A DNA stretch of 64,000 nt. It comes from Medicago truncatula. Taxonomy: Eukaryota > Streptophyta > Magnoliopsida > Fabales > Fabaceae. The number at the start of each line of letters is the position of its first letter. Position 1 is the first letter of the stretch. The notes under the pieces were generated by a model, which saw only the letters and a list, made by a program, of their open reading frames with translations, had not been told where the DNA came from and did no database searches. Shown piece after piece: positions 46,015 to 58,008 of this stretch. The translations under genes and the position numbers were made by a program. The stretch spans positions 39,904,576 to 39,968,575 of the forward strand of contig NC_053043.1 in the NCBI RefSeq assembly GCF_003473485.1, written 5' to 3'.

Positions 46015-46140
46015 AGCAAGCAAACAAGCCAGCAAACACGCGCGCAAGCAAGCAAGGACGCAAGCAAGGACGCGCGCAAGCAAGCAAACAAGCCAGCAAA
46101 CACGCGCGCAAGCAAGCAAGGACGCGAGCAAACACGCGAA
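46015..46140. repeat. GC-rich minisatellite inside the LTR
   Basis: Two near-identical copies of a 64-base unit (starting about 46021 and 46085), themselves built from CAAGCAAG, CAAGCAAACAAGCCAGCA and CACGCGCG submotifs. It opens long frames in several phases (for example 45588-46271 plus), but these are compositional and not genes. Confidence 0.8.
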
Positions 46141-49100
46141 GCACAAGCAGCAAGGGCCATAACAGAAAGCAAGAAGAGGTAAACATCCTCTTCGTTCGTT
46201 TCTTTTCCTTTTTCTACCGTTTCTTTCACAAAAATTTCATCAAGATTCAAACTCAGATCTACTCCGGTTGAAATTCTTTTTCAAAAAACTAAGCTCAGAT
46301 TCATGCATAGGAGAAAAAAGGATGTTTGAAAATGTAAAAAAATTTTGAATCGGAGCAAGGAAAATTTTTCCGGCGGCGGCGCCGCCACCGTGAGGTGGCC
46401 GGCCACCGCGCCGGAGAAGCTAAGCATGACCGGAGAAGACAACCGGATTCTAGAGAGAGGACAGACTCTCTCTCTCTAGAATCCAAAGAAGAGAGAGGTT
46501 TTTTTGAGATTTTTGTGTTTTTTTTGTTGAAGCTCCTTTTATATACTCCTATGTTCCCACGCGCGCGCGTGCATGCTCTTGCTATGCTCCTTCGCATTGT
46601 GAACCATCAGATCTGGATTGTTCCAAGATCTGATGGCTGCTGTGTATTTGATTTTGTTTCCTGTGTGTGATCTTTTGTGTGGAGTATGCTGCATATTCTG
46701 TTTGAACCGTTAGATCTTTGATCTAACGGTCATTGTGCTTCCTGCAATTTTACACTATCTTTTGTGTTTTTTTTGGACCCTTGGATCTTTGATCCAGTGG
46801 CTGTGATGTAATCTTGGGAGCTAGATCTGGACCTCTGGATTCATCCAACGGTCCAGATTAAATCCTGCTGAGCCTTTTTTTTAATTGTTTTTTAATTGTT
46901 TTTTTAATACTTTTTTTACACTTTCTTGGTGTTTTATGCTTCCAAAATTTTTCTAAAAAATGTTTCCCTATCATTTTGATTTTTCCTCTAAGTTTTAGAA
47001 TTTATTTGCTTATTTTTGCATTTATTTTCTTTACTTTGTTCTTTTAATTCTTGCTCATTAAATTTTGTTGCATATTCATTTGGTGCATTTTTTTTATCAT
47101 TCCCATTATATTTTTCCTTGTTTCACTAACATTTTGTTCCTTATGTGACTTCACTCATAGCATTTCACTATCTCCTCCACTTTCTTTAGCTTAGCATTTA
47201 TTTTTGCAAGTTTTAATTCATTTGACGATGTAATTTGTTATCATTGGTTTGTAGCTTGGCAAAGGGGCCATAGAATGTATTTAGGCAATTTTTGTAATAT
47301 GGACTACGGACACTATGACGCACCGGCACGCACACACTCACCCTAGATGTATGCTTAGGATTGTATGCATAGATGTATGGCTAGGATTGCATGATTAGAT
47401 GAACGCTTAGGTTTAAACACTTAGAAAAAATTCAACTTTTTCCAAAATCACTTGAAAACTTTTTTTGAAAATAAAATAGGAGTTAAAACTCCTTATTTCC
47501 CTTTTATTTTCTTAGGAAAAATTCCTAATAAATTTTAACTATACTTGGACTTCATTTCGAAAAAGCTAACTCCACCTCACTTTTTTCAAAATCTCATGCC
47601 CTTGAGGCCTCTCATCTCTATTCTTCAAAATCTCTTTTCAAACTTAAAATCAACCAACAAAAACAAAAAAACCATTTTTTGAGAATGAACTACGATCGGT
47701 TTTGATCCCTTAAAAGGGTACGTAGGCAATGAGTCAAAACTCCTCCAATCCGAAATAAAATCAAATTCTACTTCTTCTCACCCCCATTCTTAACTAATCA
47801 CACCTTCCTTTTTTACAAATAAGCAATAAAACTAAAGCGTAGAAGTAAATTTAGGAAAGCGGTTCTTATGGAATACCATAATCGCTCCGGGTGCCTAACA
47901 CCTTCCCGTAGCGAAAACGACCCCCGAATCTAGAACTTTTTAAGGGTTTTTCTCCTTTTACCCTTCCCAAGAAAAAAGAGAGATATCAACGGTCGAAAGG
48001 TTCAAGTCCAATTAATGGCTTGGCACCCCAAAACCATGATAACAGGTATTTCTACCAAAATTTGGGAGCTAGCTGATGATAAGGCCGCTTTAGCTAAACT
48101 ATGAGCAACCTCATTTGCTTGCCTCCGTACAAACTCAACACGAGAGTTTTCATAGAATTGTCTAGAGAGAGTTTTACAATTATCAATTATGTTCCCGTAC
48201 TCTGTGGCTTCACTCTGACGAGAATTAAAGCTATCAACCACTCTCTTTGCATCCATCTCGAAGTCCACTGTTCCCGGTTGCAGCAAATGCACCCAATCCA
48301 TAGCAGATAGCAGACCAAGTGCTTCTCCTATATGGACATTACAAGTAGGACTGAAGTAATCTGTTTTAGCAAGTACAAAATGACCGTCCTCATCTCTAAT
48401 GCACATCCCTATGCCAACCAAATTAGTCGTCTCAGAAAAAGCCGCATCAATATTGCACTTGAACAGTCCGGAACTTGGCTTCATCCACTTAGTAATACAA
48501 GCTTGCTGTTCGCTACTGACAGAAACTTTTTGAATCGATTTTGCTGATTTCCAATCCTCAAGCAAAGTTTTGGCTCGATCAAAAACATATCCATGTGCAT
48601 CAGTCACTTCCTTCCATATTTTATTATTCCTTTCCTTCCATATACTTCATATAATACAACCAAACATAGATGCATCATCATTTGACAGTACCTGAAGTAT
48701 TCTGAATATGATATCCTTGACATCTTGGTGCTGATCGAATAAGTGATTAACAAAATAGGACGGGCTCCACATACTCCATATATTCCTGCTACCTGGACAT
48801 TTGAATATGAGATGCATGCTGTCCTCTTCATCCACGTTACATAAGGCACACACAGCTGCACAATTGACTCCCTTATCATGCAACCTAGTACGTGTCGGAA
48901 GACAATTCCGACAAATACGCCAAAGAAGACTTTTGATTCTTGGTGGTACCTTTAGCTTCCAAATCAAATCCCATGCTCCTTCTACTTTAAAATGAGAAGT
49001 ATCCAGTAGTCGTTTATACACATACGATAGGCACTGCAAACTGAATATTCACCGTTACTCTCTTTTTTCCAACTGAGCCTATCTGATTTATAATCGATGA

Positions 49101-50271
49101 TTACAAATAGAAACAACGTGTAACTGCGTGCTTTTGGTTACAATACTCAGTTTGGATCAGTTACGATAAGTCGAATCTAATTTATTAATTTTTTCAAAGC
49201 TTATCATGTTTTCAATTTTCTGTCATGTCAATTGAAAAAGAGACACTTGAATGAAAAAAAATATATCCCCATAAAATCCGAAACATACAACCACACATAG
49301 GCGGCAACAAGTCGTCAGTCCCACCACGTAGTAGGTTATGAAATATGATATTTGTACAATTATTTTTTAATAATTGTTATAAGAATTTTATCTCTCATAC
49401 TTATACTCTTTAAAAAAAAACTCTCATATTTATATTAAGTTTTTACTTTCTCTTCCTATTGCTATGGTTTTGGTGTTAATACCTCATTTTTTTTTTGTAA
49501 ATTTATGATTGTCCCATGCATCGTTATACAATTGTTTGTTTAAATAACACAATTCATCCGTTAATTGCGCTAGAGATGGAAAATGGTAAACAAACATGCA
49601 CAATCAAAATATGTTAGACAAATTTTTCTCGTCGATCATAAATAATACTAGTTAAAAAAATGGTTCAATAAATAATTGAGAGATGGATAGCCACTAAATT
49701 GAGTTAAAACTTAAAAGTTTAAAGAAGTTAAAAATTTAGAGTTCGGATGCTCACAAGAGAGAAAATATTTTTTTTGGTTACGACAAGAGAGAAAATATAC
49801 TAACATAAACAATTAACCTATCAACATTGTGATTAAAAAATAAATAAAAATAGGGCAATGTTAACTAGTACTTTCAAGATACTTGATAAGAAGACTAAAG
49901 AAGAAATGTTGTCTTGGAAATGATGCATTCAATGCATTGAAACTTAATTACAATCCAACAAACTTCAATTATTTTTATGGGTCTTGTTAACAACATAAAA
50001 CGATGATGTGCCATAAGGACTAAATTGAAAATGTTTAAAAACTTAAAGGACTTATATGCGACCAAAATAATTTAAAGGACCAATCTGTTACACTTTCAAA
50101 TTTAAAGGACTTATGTGTGACCAAAATAACTTAAAGGAACAATATGTTACAAACATCAAACTTAAAGGACCTCTAGTGTAATTTAACCTTTTGTTTTACT
50201 TCTTTTTTATCTTTTGTTTGTGGTTTTGTGCTTTACATTTCGTTCTTAAATTAGATATAGGTTTGTTATTG
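49101..50271. other. Intergenic with a one-ended MITE
   Basis: AT-rich. 49990-50190 has repeated CTTAAAGGACTTAT and GTGACCAAAATAACTTAAAG motifs ending in GTGTAATTTAACC, the right end of a Mutator-like MITE whose left end is not visible. Confidence 0.45.
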
Positions 50272-50946
50272 GGTGGCATTTCACATGGGAAAGGCCAATC
50301 CTTTTCCACCATGGGAAAGATGGATTCAACAATTAGATTAAGTGAAGAACATATTCTTAACATGCTCTCTCAACACTATATTTTTCTTCACACTATCTTC
50401 CAACAATTTTAAAAATTCTGAAAATTAATTTTCAGAAATTAAAAAAATAAAAATAAAAATTCTGATAAGTTTTTTTTTTTTTTTAATTCTGTAATTCATT
50501 TATTTATTTTTAAATAAAAATAAAATTCTGGAAACTAAAATAATTTTTTATTTTTCTAAAAAGAATATATATTTTAATTTCGTAATAAAATAAGATATTC
50601 TGAAAAATAAAATAAAAATTTAAAAAAAATTATTTTAAAATTAAAGTTTTTATTTTTCTAAGAAAATAAAATTCTAGAAAATAAGTTTTTTATTTTCAAA
50701 AAATATTATCTATTTTTTTGTTGTTATACTAAAAAAAATAAAAAGTTTTATTTTGAAAAAAGCGTTTTAGAATGGTTGAAAAGAAAATCTGAACATTTTT
50801 TTAATTTGGAATGGTGGTAAAAATGTGTACAAAAATCTAGTGTGGAGAGAGTATAATAAAATTGTTCTATTGATTTGATCTAATGGTTAAATGCCAACTT
50901 TCCCATGATGGGAAAAGATTGACCTTTCCCATGTGAAATGGCCACC
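50272..50946. mobile_element. MITE with ACATGGGAAAGG-type inverted ends
   Basis: The left end GGTGGCATTTCACATGGGAA with AGGCCAATCC and TTTTCCACCATGGGAAAG is mirrored at the right end (reverse complement GGTGGCCATTTCACATGGGA). The arms are about 48 bases. TTGTTATTG occurs at the left border and, three bases off, at the right, so the 9-bp duplication is only approximate. AT-rich core, no gene. Confidence 0.75.
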
Positions 50947-51344
50947 TTATTGTTATTGTTATTTGAAGTTGCTTTGATATTGGTTACTATTTTCCTTTTG
51001 CTCTATGCATATAAATTTATTGACGTGAATTTTAAGTTCGAATTCACAATACGTTTGTTGATTGAATGTTTATGTTAAATGGTCTTTAATTACTCTTTAG
51101 ATTTGATATCAATAGAAGTTCGACTAAAAGTCAAATTTTTTATTTTAGAGAAGTTCGACTAAAAGTCAATTATTTTGTGAATGGCTATGATTGTACTCTT
51201 TCTAATGAAAGTAGGATAAATGATCCTTTTAGCATTGCAACCTTGGAACTTACACTTGTTTGAGCTGAAACTGGAAGAACAAATGAAATGGGCAAATTTC
51301 GTGCTTGAAATGGACAAAGCACTTTAAAAAAATTTCTTACTAAC
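50947..51344. other. Spacer, no gene seen
   Basis: A short direct repeat, AGAAGTTCGACTAAAAGTCA, occurs twice at 51115-51170. Nothing else is recognised. Confidence 0.4.
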
Positions 51345-51520
51345 GAGTGTCCTCAGGGCAATGGTTAAGGAAACCAAAAGTAATATATTTATATTAAATT
51401 CAACAATGGTTTGACTTTTAAAAAGTTAAATTCTTGGTTTTTCACCATTTATCAATATAATGTTTCTATTTTTATCATCTTAATCAATGTCTAAAAAATA
51501 CTCTTTAACATTTTCCTTAA
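51345..51520. mobile_element. MITE with GTTAACTTGTGCC-type ends, copy 3
   Basis: The left end is ACGAGTGTCCTCAGGGCAAT with GGTTAAGG. The core GTTTTTCACCATTTATCAAT and right end CTTTAACATTTTCC are collinear with 41975-42152. Confidence 0.5.
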
Positions 51521-51827
51521 AAAAAATGAATGGATCCATGTGTAGTTTAGGTTGGATAGTGTAGAAGGCTTTAGTTTAGAGTGCATTGTAAAGATATCAA
51601 CCACATAGTTGAGGTCTAATTTTATAAATTATAACATATTATTTTCTCCTACTTTTAATTAATATGAAGTTATGAACATAATTTTCCTTTTGTCAAAAAA
51701 AATCATGATTTACCATGCTGCTATTGATTGGAAATCTCCATCTCCATGAAGTTGTAACCTTTCATGGATTTAAGACGTGTGCTTTCTTGTATCTTTTTTC
51801 TTTCTTTCGAGTTTGGTGGTTGTTTTT

Positions 51828-53489
51828 TGTGGTATTTATCATGGGAAGGCTTAATCCTTTTTCAATATGGGAAATGTTACTTTTTACCTCTATGTGACAC
51901 TCAAACAAGTTGCTTTTATTTTGTTTGTTTTTTCAATGATTCAAAAAGTTAATATTTAATAGTATTAACAAGTTTACTAGTACACCCCTATTTCTATGAA
52001 ATCATATATGCACCTCATCTATTTACACGTAAATGATTTATCACGTAATTTTTTTGTTGTTGTTGATATCTAACTTTTTTTTTTTTTTAATTTGACAAAC
52101 TTTTTTTTATGGTAAGGGATTAATTTACGAGTTTTTTTATTGTTAAAATAATTTTTATTTACTAAAATCTTATTTTAATACTATTTTATTTCAGTTTTTT
52201 ATACTTAATAAAAGTTAAACATAAAAAAAAAAAAGTAAACGTAACTCTTCTATATGTCACCAGAAATTAAACTTTTCTATAAAAAAAAAAAAAAAATTGA
52301 ATATGAATCTTTTAAAAAAAACTGAACGTAACAATAGTACAACACAAACTATATATCTTTTTTTAAGGAAAACATATTTACAGTATTTATTTATTAAAAA
52401 TTTGAAATATGAAGTTTAATTAAACATAACCTCTTTTTTCATAAACGTAATTAAATATTGCAGAGGGTAAAAATGGACTTTAATCAAAATAGTAAGGTTA
52501 AAAGTGGAAGAAAAAACAATAAGCTATAAACTCAAACGCTACTTGAAATAGCGTATGGAGAATAAGCTATAAACTAGTGAAATACGCTATAAGCTCATGA
52601 CAAGAAGACGTTTATCAAACAGAGCTTTTTTGGACATAGGAACTTATAAGCTATCCACTATAAGCTATAAGTTAATTTACTGGCCTTACCAAACAGACCC
52701 TTAACCAAATAATACTTAATGTTTTGGTTTTTTCGAAGTCAGAAATATGTAGGCGGGGGTTCCAATAGAATGTTTTAGTTTGGGCTTTGTCATTTTCGTT
52801 TTACTCATAGGCCCATTGTCCATTATTGTGCCAATAATCCATAAAATAAAGGTTTAAATGTGTAATTGGTCCCTGCACTTTCATCAGATTTTGGCATTGA
52901 TCCCTGCACTTTTTTTTGTTTGGCATTGGTCCCTGCACTTTGTAAAAATATTGGTATTGGTCCCTCTGTTAACTTTCTATTAAAAAAAAAAACACAAAAC
53001 CAACGGAGTGCCACGTGGCCCAATCATTTCACGACACGTGGCACCAATATCAATATTTTTACGAAGTGCAGGGACTAATACCAATATTTTTACAAAGTTC
53101 AGGGACCAATACCAATAGTTTTGTGTTTTTTTTTAACAGAAAGTTAATAGAGGGACCAATACCAATATTTTTACAAAGTGCAGGGACCAATTCCAAACAA
53201 AAAAAAGTGTAGGGACAAATGCCAAAATCTGATGAAAGTGCAAGGACTAAATGCATATTTAAACCTAAAATAAAATATCACTAAACCTTATCATGTGGGT
53301 CAATTTTTTTTATTTTTTCTTGAAGGGAATGTGGGTCAAAATTTTTGTAAAATCTTTAAAACAAAAAGTCACCAATAAATTGCAAGTGGACAATCTCAAC
53401 TATTCAATATTTTTATTAATATATCAAGGATTTAAATTTACCTTTCCCATGGTGGGAAAGAATTAGCATTTCCCATGATAAATGTCACC
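51828..53489. mobile_element. Larger MITE of the CATGGGAAAGG family with 9-bp TSD
   Basis: The left end TGTGGTATTTATCATGGGAA and right end (reverse complement GGTGACATTTATCATGGGAA) are inverted repeats, and the family matches 50272-50946. The duplication GTTGTTTTT is exact at 51819-51827 and 53490-53498. The interior is AT-rich and contains a second MITE at 52851-53265. Confidence 0.75.
52851..53265. mobile_element. Mutator-like MITE with 9-bp TSD, nested
   Basis: A 415-bp element begins GGTTTAAATGTGTAATTGGT and ends CTAAATGCATATTTAAACC. Several GGTCCCTGCACTTT-type repeats in the left arm are inverted in the right arm. The duplication TAAAATAAA is exact at 52842-52850 and 53266-53274. A short GC-richer centre has GTGCCACGTGGCCC and CACGTGGCAC, ACGT-core palindromes. 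Confidence 0.85.
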
Positions 53490-53498
53490 GTTGTTTTT

Positions 53499-53953
53499 AG
53501 CCTCTTTATTTTCTTCGCAGCAATGCTTTTTTTCAATACGTCTCATCGCCACTTGGCAACGTTTTTTTGTTTTTGATTTGAAGGAACGTTATTTCTAAAA
53601 CTATTTTTTTTTTTATATCACTACTATTATTTAACTTTTCCCGTTATTTATCATGAAAGTCTAATTGAAAAATAAAAAAGTATAATGAAAGTTAAATATA
53701 AAAAGCTTTGATGATCGTGAAGATTTTATGTGAGATCGTGATTAAGGTTAAGTGATCATAGAATGAGCTAAAGAGATAAAATGATACATCGATGTACCTT
53801 AAAGACATTTAACTATAATTAAAATTTTATGAATGGTTTTCTTACAACTTCTAAGTACTAAAAACAATTTAATTGAAATTGACAAAACATGGAATTTTAA
53901 CTTATAAAGTGATCAACCACTTTTCTTTTTATTCCATGCAAATGTGAAAAAAT
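53499..53953. promoter_or_regulatory. Upstream region of the NCR peptide gene
   Basis: AT-rich promoter-side sequence, starting right at the MITE's target-site duplication, about 455 bases before the NCR start codon. Known NCR promoter motifs were not verified. Confidence 0.35.
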
Positions 53954-54228
53954 ATGGCTCAAATTCTCATGTTCATTTATGTTTTGATCATCTTTCTTTC
54001 TCTATTTCTTGTTGTAACTAACGGTAAGTCATTTTTCACACTATTTTCAATCTTACATTTTATCTTATAGACAATATTTCATCACCCTTAAGTAACACTC
54101 ATTTAGTCTTGTTTGACATGGCAGCTCGTCCGTGCAATAATGTCGATGATTGTCGAAAACATATGTGTACTCCTTATGGTCAACTTGTGAGGTGCATTAA
54201 TTCAACTTGCGAGTGTGTGTTAGATTAA
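53954..54228 (+). CDS. Nodule-specific cysteine-rich (NCR) type secreted peptide
   Basis: Two exons, too short for simple ORF calling. Exon 1 (53954-54023) starts MAQILMFIYVLIIFLSLFLV and encodes a hydrophobic signal peptide ending near VTNG. The donor G|GTAAGT at 54024 and acceptor GGCAG at 54124 remove a 101-base intron in phase 1. Exon 2 (54125-54228, TAA) gives a mature part of about 33 residues with six cysteines spaced C-x5-C-x4-C-x8-C-x4-C-x1-C. This structure (signal-peptide exon, phase-1 intron after it, short cysteine exon) is the signature of the NCR family known only from legumes of the inverted-repeat-lacking clade. In Medicago such peptides go to the symbiosome and steer rhizobial differentiation. 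The total is 57 residues. Expression in nodules is inferred from the family. Confidence 0.9.
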
Positions 54229-56224
54229 TAATTATATTGAAAATAATTATATGTCACATATAATCTCATTTTCTTCTTCTTCAATCACCTCCACCTAAGA
54301 GGGATGATTTAGAGTCAATTTGTTTACCAGAAAATTTCCCTCTAAATCGTTTTTCTCCTTAAAAAAAGTGATTTTCCTATATATGTAGATTTTCTTTCGT
54401 GATTTCGTCGTCTTAACGTGCGTTGTTTGTTCGTCGTCTTTGTGCGGTCTTGTTTGTCTTTTCTGTCATGTTAGCATGTTTGTTCATTCAGATTGTCAAA
54501 TCAACTTCGATCCGATGAAAATCCAATCAATGGCTTTGTTTTCGTCAACCATACTGATCCAGAGACATGAGTACTTTGGAGACTTGAATATATTCGTATT
54601 TGTAGATTTATGTACTTTATCGTTTTATGCTATTAACATGAATGAATGATGTGAGTTTGCTTGCAAATTTATCCTATTTGTTTTTAGCAAATTTGTATTT
54701 TTTTAATATACTATATCAATTTAAATGAATGAACTAATAAAAACCTTGTGCATTTGAACAGATCTGTACATTTATAGTTGATGTTCCACACTGATATTAT
54801 AAAATGAAAAAAAATCTCATTAGTATTTTTAAAGTATCAATATTAATCTAATATTTCTATAAAATATTTATTTATTTATTTTTGCAAAAAATTCGTTAAA
54901 TATTTGCACCACGCAAGGTGCAGATCTTATACACTTATATATAGATATTCATTTTAAGATGTAACATGTCAACCCATAGCACGAATAAACATCGTCACTT
55001 CACATAATTAGCAAACCAAACTTTAGAAAGTTTTTAAAATAGGTAAAAACACATTAATATAACCATCCGACCAATAGACCAACTGCTTATGCATCAATCT
55101 CGACAATTTGGATCTCATCGAATCTATCACTGGTTTCCAAGTCGAACTTCTCATCGGGTTTGCACCAAGTCGGGAGTATTCATAGAGAGTATTCAATTCA
55201 ATTAATTAAAAACAATGTATTATTGCACAACAAATCTTCAATAAAAGACACACTACATTTGGTGTATCCTCGCCTACATAAATAGCCTCATCGTTTTATC
55301 TAACGAAAGTTTAGAAGATCAAAATCTCATATCCAATGTTAGTGGTTTTTTCTAGATTACCCCTTCATGATTTAGGTAAATTTTCTTTCATGATATCAAC
55401 CAATCAAATTATAGTATATGTAAGCAACATTAAAAGTTAAATAAATGAGTCAATTTTAATCTTAAGGTAAATTTTGTACTTTTAATTTTTAATTAATTAT
55501 ATTTAGGTGTTCAATCTTAATTAATTTACACCATATAGCTTATATCAATTAAAATTTCACATCAAATTCTGAATATCCTTTCATCTGAAATTTACCCATA
55601 AATTTGGTAAAATTGTATGCTTATTGGGTGAGATTGTCGAATGAATGCATTTTGACTAAAAAGTTTGACAAACTCAATTTCATAAAGTAATCTCTATAAA
55701 TCTATATCTCTTTTTTAATTGCTCAAAAAATATATCTTTTCTAATACCAAAAAAACATTTTATAAGTTGTAAAAAGTTTCAATTAAAAAATCTCTATAAC
55801 GCTAATCATTAATAAAAAGGAAAAACAAAACAAAAAAGTTGAAGGATCGAACCAAATCCAACAAAACTAAGCAAAATAATAGGTAGAGATATCAACCTAC
55901 CTCAAGAGAAATCATCTCAGATCACTTATATCAATAGTTTTATCACTCTCATGATAAGAATTTGTCTAACATTTTTATTGAGTAATGCAAGATTAATGTA
56001 TCTTTTTATTCTAATCTTTGTTACTACAACCTCTTTGGAAACCCTAAATCTAATTCATTTGGGCGCCAAAACATCTGGGCCGTTGATTCAATGTCAATTG
56101 AAATCAACGACTGATAAACCTTCTTTGTGATTAGTTGTTTTGAAAATTACAATGCATTTATTTTAATCATTTTCCAATGACAAGTACACACAACTCAATA
56201 CTATTTTCAAACAAAAAACAGATA
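54229..56224. other. Intergenic, no gene seen
   Basis: 3' flank of the NCR gene, then AT-rich sequence. The 69-codon frame at 54440-54649 is not supported by features. Confidence 0.4.
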
Positions 56225-56370
56225 CTTCATCCGGTCATATTTATAAACAAAAATGTACTTTTTAGGTTCATTGAATACATAATGTATTTGGTTTATATAT
56301 TGACCAAATAAATTAAGTATTGAATGAATCTGAAAAGTGCTTTTTTGCTTATAAATGTGATCGGAGGGAG
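56225..56370. mobile_element. Stowaway-like MITE with TA duplication
   Basis: A 146-bp element from CTTCATCCGGTCATATTTAT to CTTATAAATGTGATCGGAGG with GAG. The termini are inverted repeats and TA flanks both sides (56223-56224 and 56371-56372). Confidence 0.8.
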
Positions 56371-56693
56371 TACACGTTTTGCCAGGCTTCCTTTTCTAAA
56401 AAAAGTTTCCGTCTCTTCTTTGTGTCCCAACCTCTCTCTTTCTTGTGATCTTCTTCATCGCTCTTTCGTATGGAGCCTTTTCACCCTTCCATCTGTTACT
56501 GCCATTCATTCTTCTCCAATTTCTATCACCTTCGTCCACTTTGATTCTAAAATCATCAACACCATGTCCCTTCTAATTCCTCTCCATAACTCCAAACCCA
56601 TATCCACACAATCGAAGAAGGAGACAAAAGATATTTACGGTGTTAGTTTGTTTGAATCAACTCTATTTCTCAAACAAAAAATTTATCAGTCGT

Positions 56694-56728
<35 letters not shown>

Positions 56729-57419
56729 CCCACCACTCTCATCTGCTTCTTCAATCGATCTCAGCATCTCAAGCGAGGATGTGAATTTCATGAAATCGAG
56801 GAACAAAGTGTGTTGAGATTTTGGTACTCATGCAGGGAAACATGATTTAGATATTGAAGATGCAACCCATTTCTTCTTATGTTCACTATATTTGTTAAAT
56901 TTATGGGTTTGAAGCTCAAAATTCATAATTTTTAATGCGTTTCAAAAACCCTAATTTTTTGGGTTTCTACTTACAATAAAAAATTTACAAATTAATTTTT
57001 GTTTTTTAAAAATCTAGGTACGCTTGCCACATCTTCGATAAAAAGGCCACATCATCAATAATTAACAGAGTTGACAGAAAATTTTAAAAAGGGTAACAAT
57101 GCAAATGTTGTAATACATAAAGGATTAACTTAACACAAAAATATTAAAAGACCAATGTGTTATAAACGTAACAAGCATTGAAGGTGCAAATGCTTAACAT
57201 TTTGAAGCATGGAGGAAAGAATAATTTGTGGCAAGCATTGATTGATTATTTTGGCCTTATTTTTTCCATATGCATAACAAATGGTTTCAAGGCTATATGG
57301 AAAGTTGACACATATCAATTCTTGCATTTTGTAGGAAAATTCCACCGTAACATTTAGCATAGCTCCAAAAATGAATCTTGATGTAATTGGTGTCTCCCAA
57401 AACACTATGAGTATTTTAA
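56371..57419. other. Intergenic; no convincing gene
   Basis: A 173-codon frame crosses the MITE and runs to 56845. Its first 16 or so codons are MITE sequence and part is a (TC)n microsatellite, so I do not call it. The tract may be the leader of a lost gene. 57000-57170 carries MITE-like TTAACAGAG and AAAGGATTAACTT motifs. Confidence 0.4.
56697..56726. repeat. (TC)n microsatellite
   Basis: About 15 TC repeats, followed by a C run. Confidence 0.95.
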
Positions 57420-57966
57420 GATGGAAAGACTTAGTGCAAGTATACACTGTCTAAGTTATAGTATAAAAAGAAAGATATTGATCTCATAGTGACCAGGGAG
57501 TTATAGCTCTTTATAACTTTCCTGCAGAAAAACTTGTTTGCAAGAAAATAAAAAAAATCATTTGTCACAACAGTAAATATAAAAGTTAAAGGTTGGGAAA
57601 ACAATTAAAAAGATTTAGAAATTCTCAAAGTGAAAAGTGTGGTTTAAACTAAGTTCGGTTATGACAAAGCATTACTACGATTTACAGAGCTATAACTTTC
57701 TACGGCTTTCTGGAAACCAGGTGGTCACTGGAAGTGTTGTTCACTCAACCTTCATGTTAAGCCCGTGAAGACATACCTTTCAGTGTACTATCACGCAGAA
57801 CTTAGCATGCAATGTTGCTAGGATAGGATTCCCACTGAAGTGTTATTCTGTTGAGCCTTTGAGCTATGGTAAGAGTTCTATCTAGATCTCTCTCAGGGCC
57901 TATGACAAGAGTCCTATCTTGATCTCAAAGCATGAAGTCTCCTCCAAGATCTAGTTAACATTCAAG

Positions 57967-58008
<42 letters not shown>

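Larger units (their letters stand above)
44901..48044 (+). mobile_element. Ogre-like (Ty3-gypsy Tat) solo LTR inserted in a LINE
   Basis: A 3144-bp block starts TGTTATACCCTGTTTTTGGA and ends with GATAACA. The 5-bp duplication GGTAT is exact at 44896-44900 and 48045-48049. The interrupted LINE frame resumes precisely across it, fixing both borders. The terminal part carries GAACTACGATCGG, AAAGGGTACGTAGGCAATGA and GGGTGCCTAACACCTTCCCG, which I associate with legume Ogre/Tat LTRs. There is no gag, pol or second LTR, so it is a solo LTR left by recombination. A TATA box lies at 45690-45697. Confidence 0.85.
44834..49100 (-). mobile_element. LINE 3' half (zf-RVT, RNase H, A tail) split by a solo LTR
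   Basis: Minus strand, from 49100 down: LSWKKESNGEYSV, a frameshift, then zf-RVT (48647-49039: LKVPPRIKSLLWRICRNCLP, CALCNVDEEDSMHLIFKCPG) and RNase H (48050-48607: GLFKCNIDAAFSETTNLVGI, GEALGLLSAMDWVHL, VEFVRRQANEVAHSLAKAAL). The frame reaches VEIP at 48045, leaves the LINE for the LTR, and resumes at 44900 as HCIEHILFNEMQ and stop, followed by an A tail (T run 44834-44843). The 5' end is truncated and the reverse transcriptase is missing. Confidence 0.9.

Noticed and set aside
45588-46271. A 227-codon frame and overlapping frames on both strands in the LTR
   Set aside because: Open only because of the minisatellite and low-complexity sequence; several phases and both strands are open at once, and no domain is visible.
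48002-48607. A possible stand-alone RNase H gene of 201 codons
   Set aside because: Continuous with the zf-RVT frame of a LINE, and its last residues are LTR sequence; the true tail lies at 44844-44900.
56324-56845. A 173-codon plus-strand frame
   Set aside because: It begins inside a Stowaway-like MITE and includes a (TC)n run; no domain or splice support.
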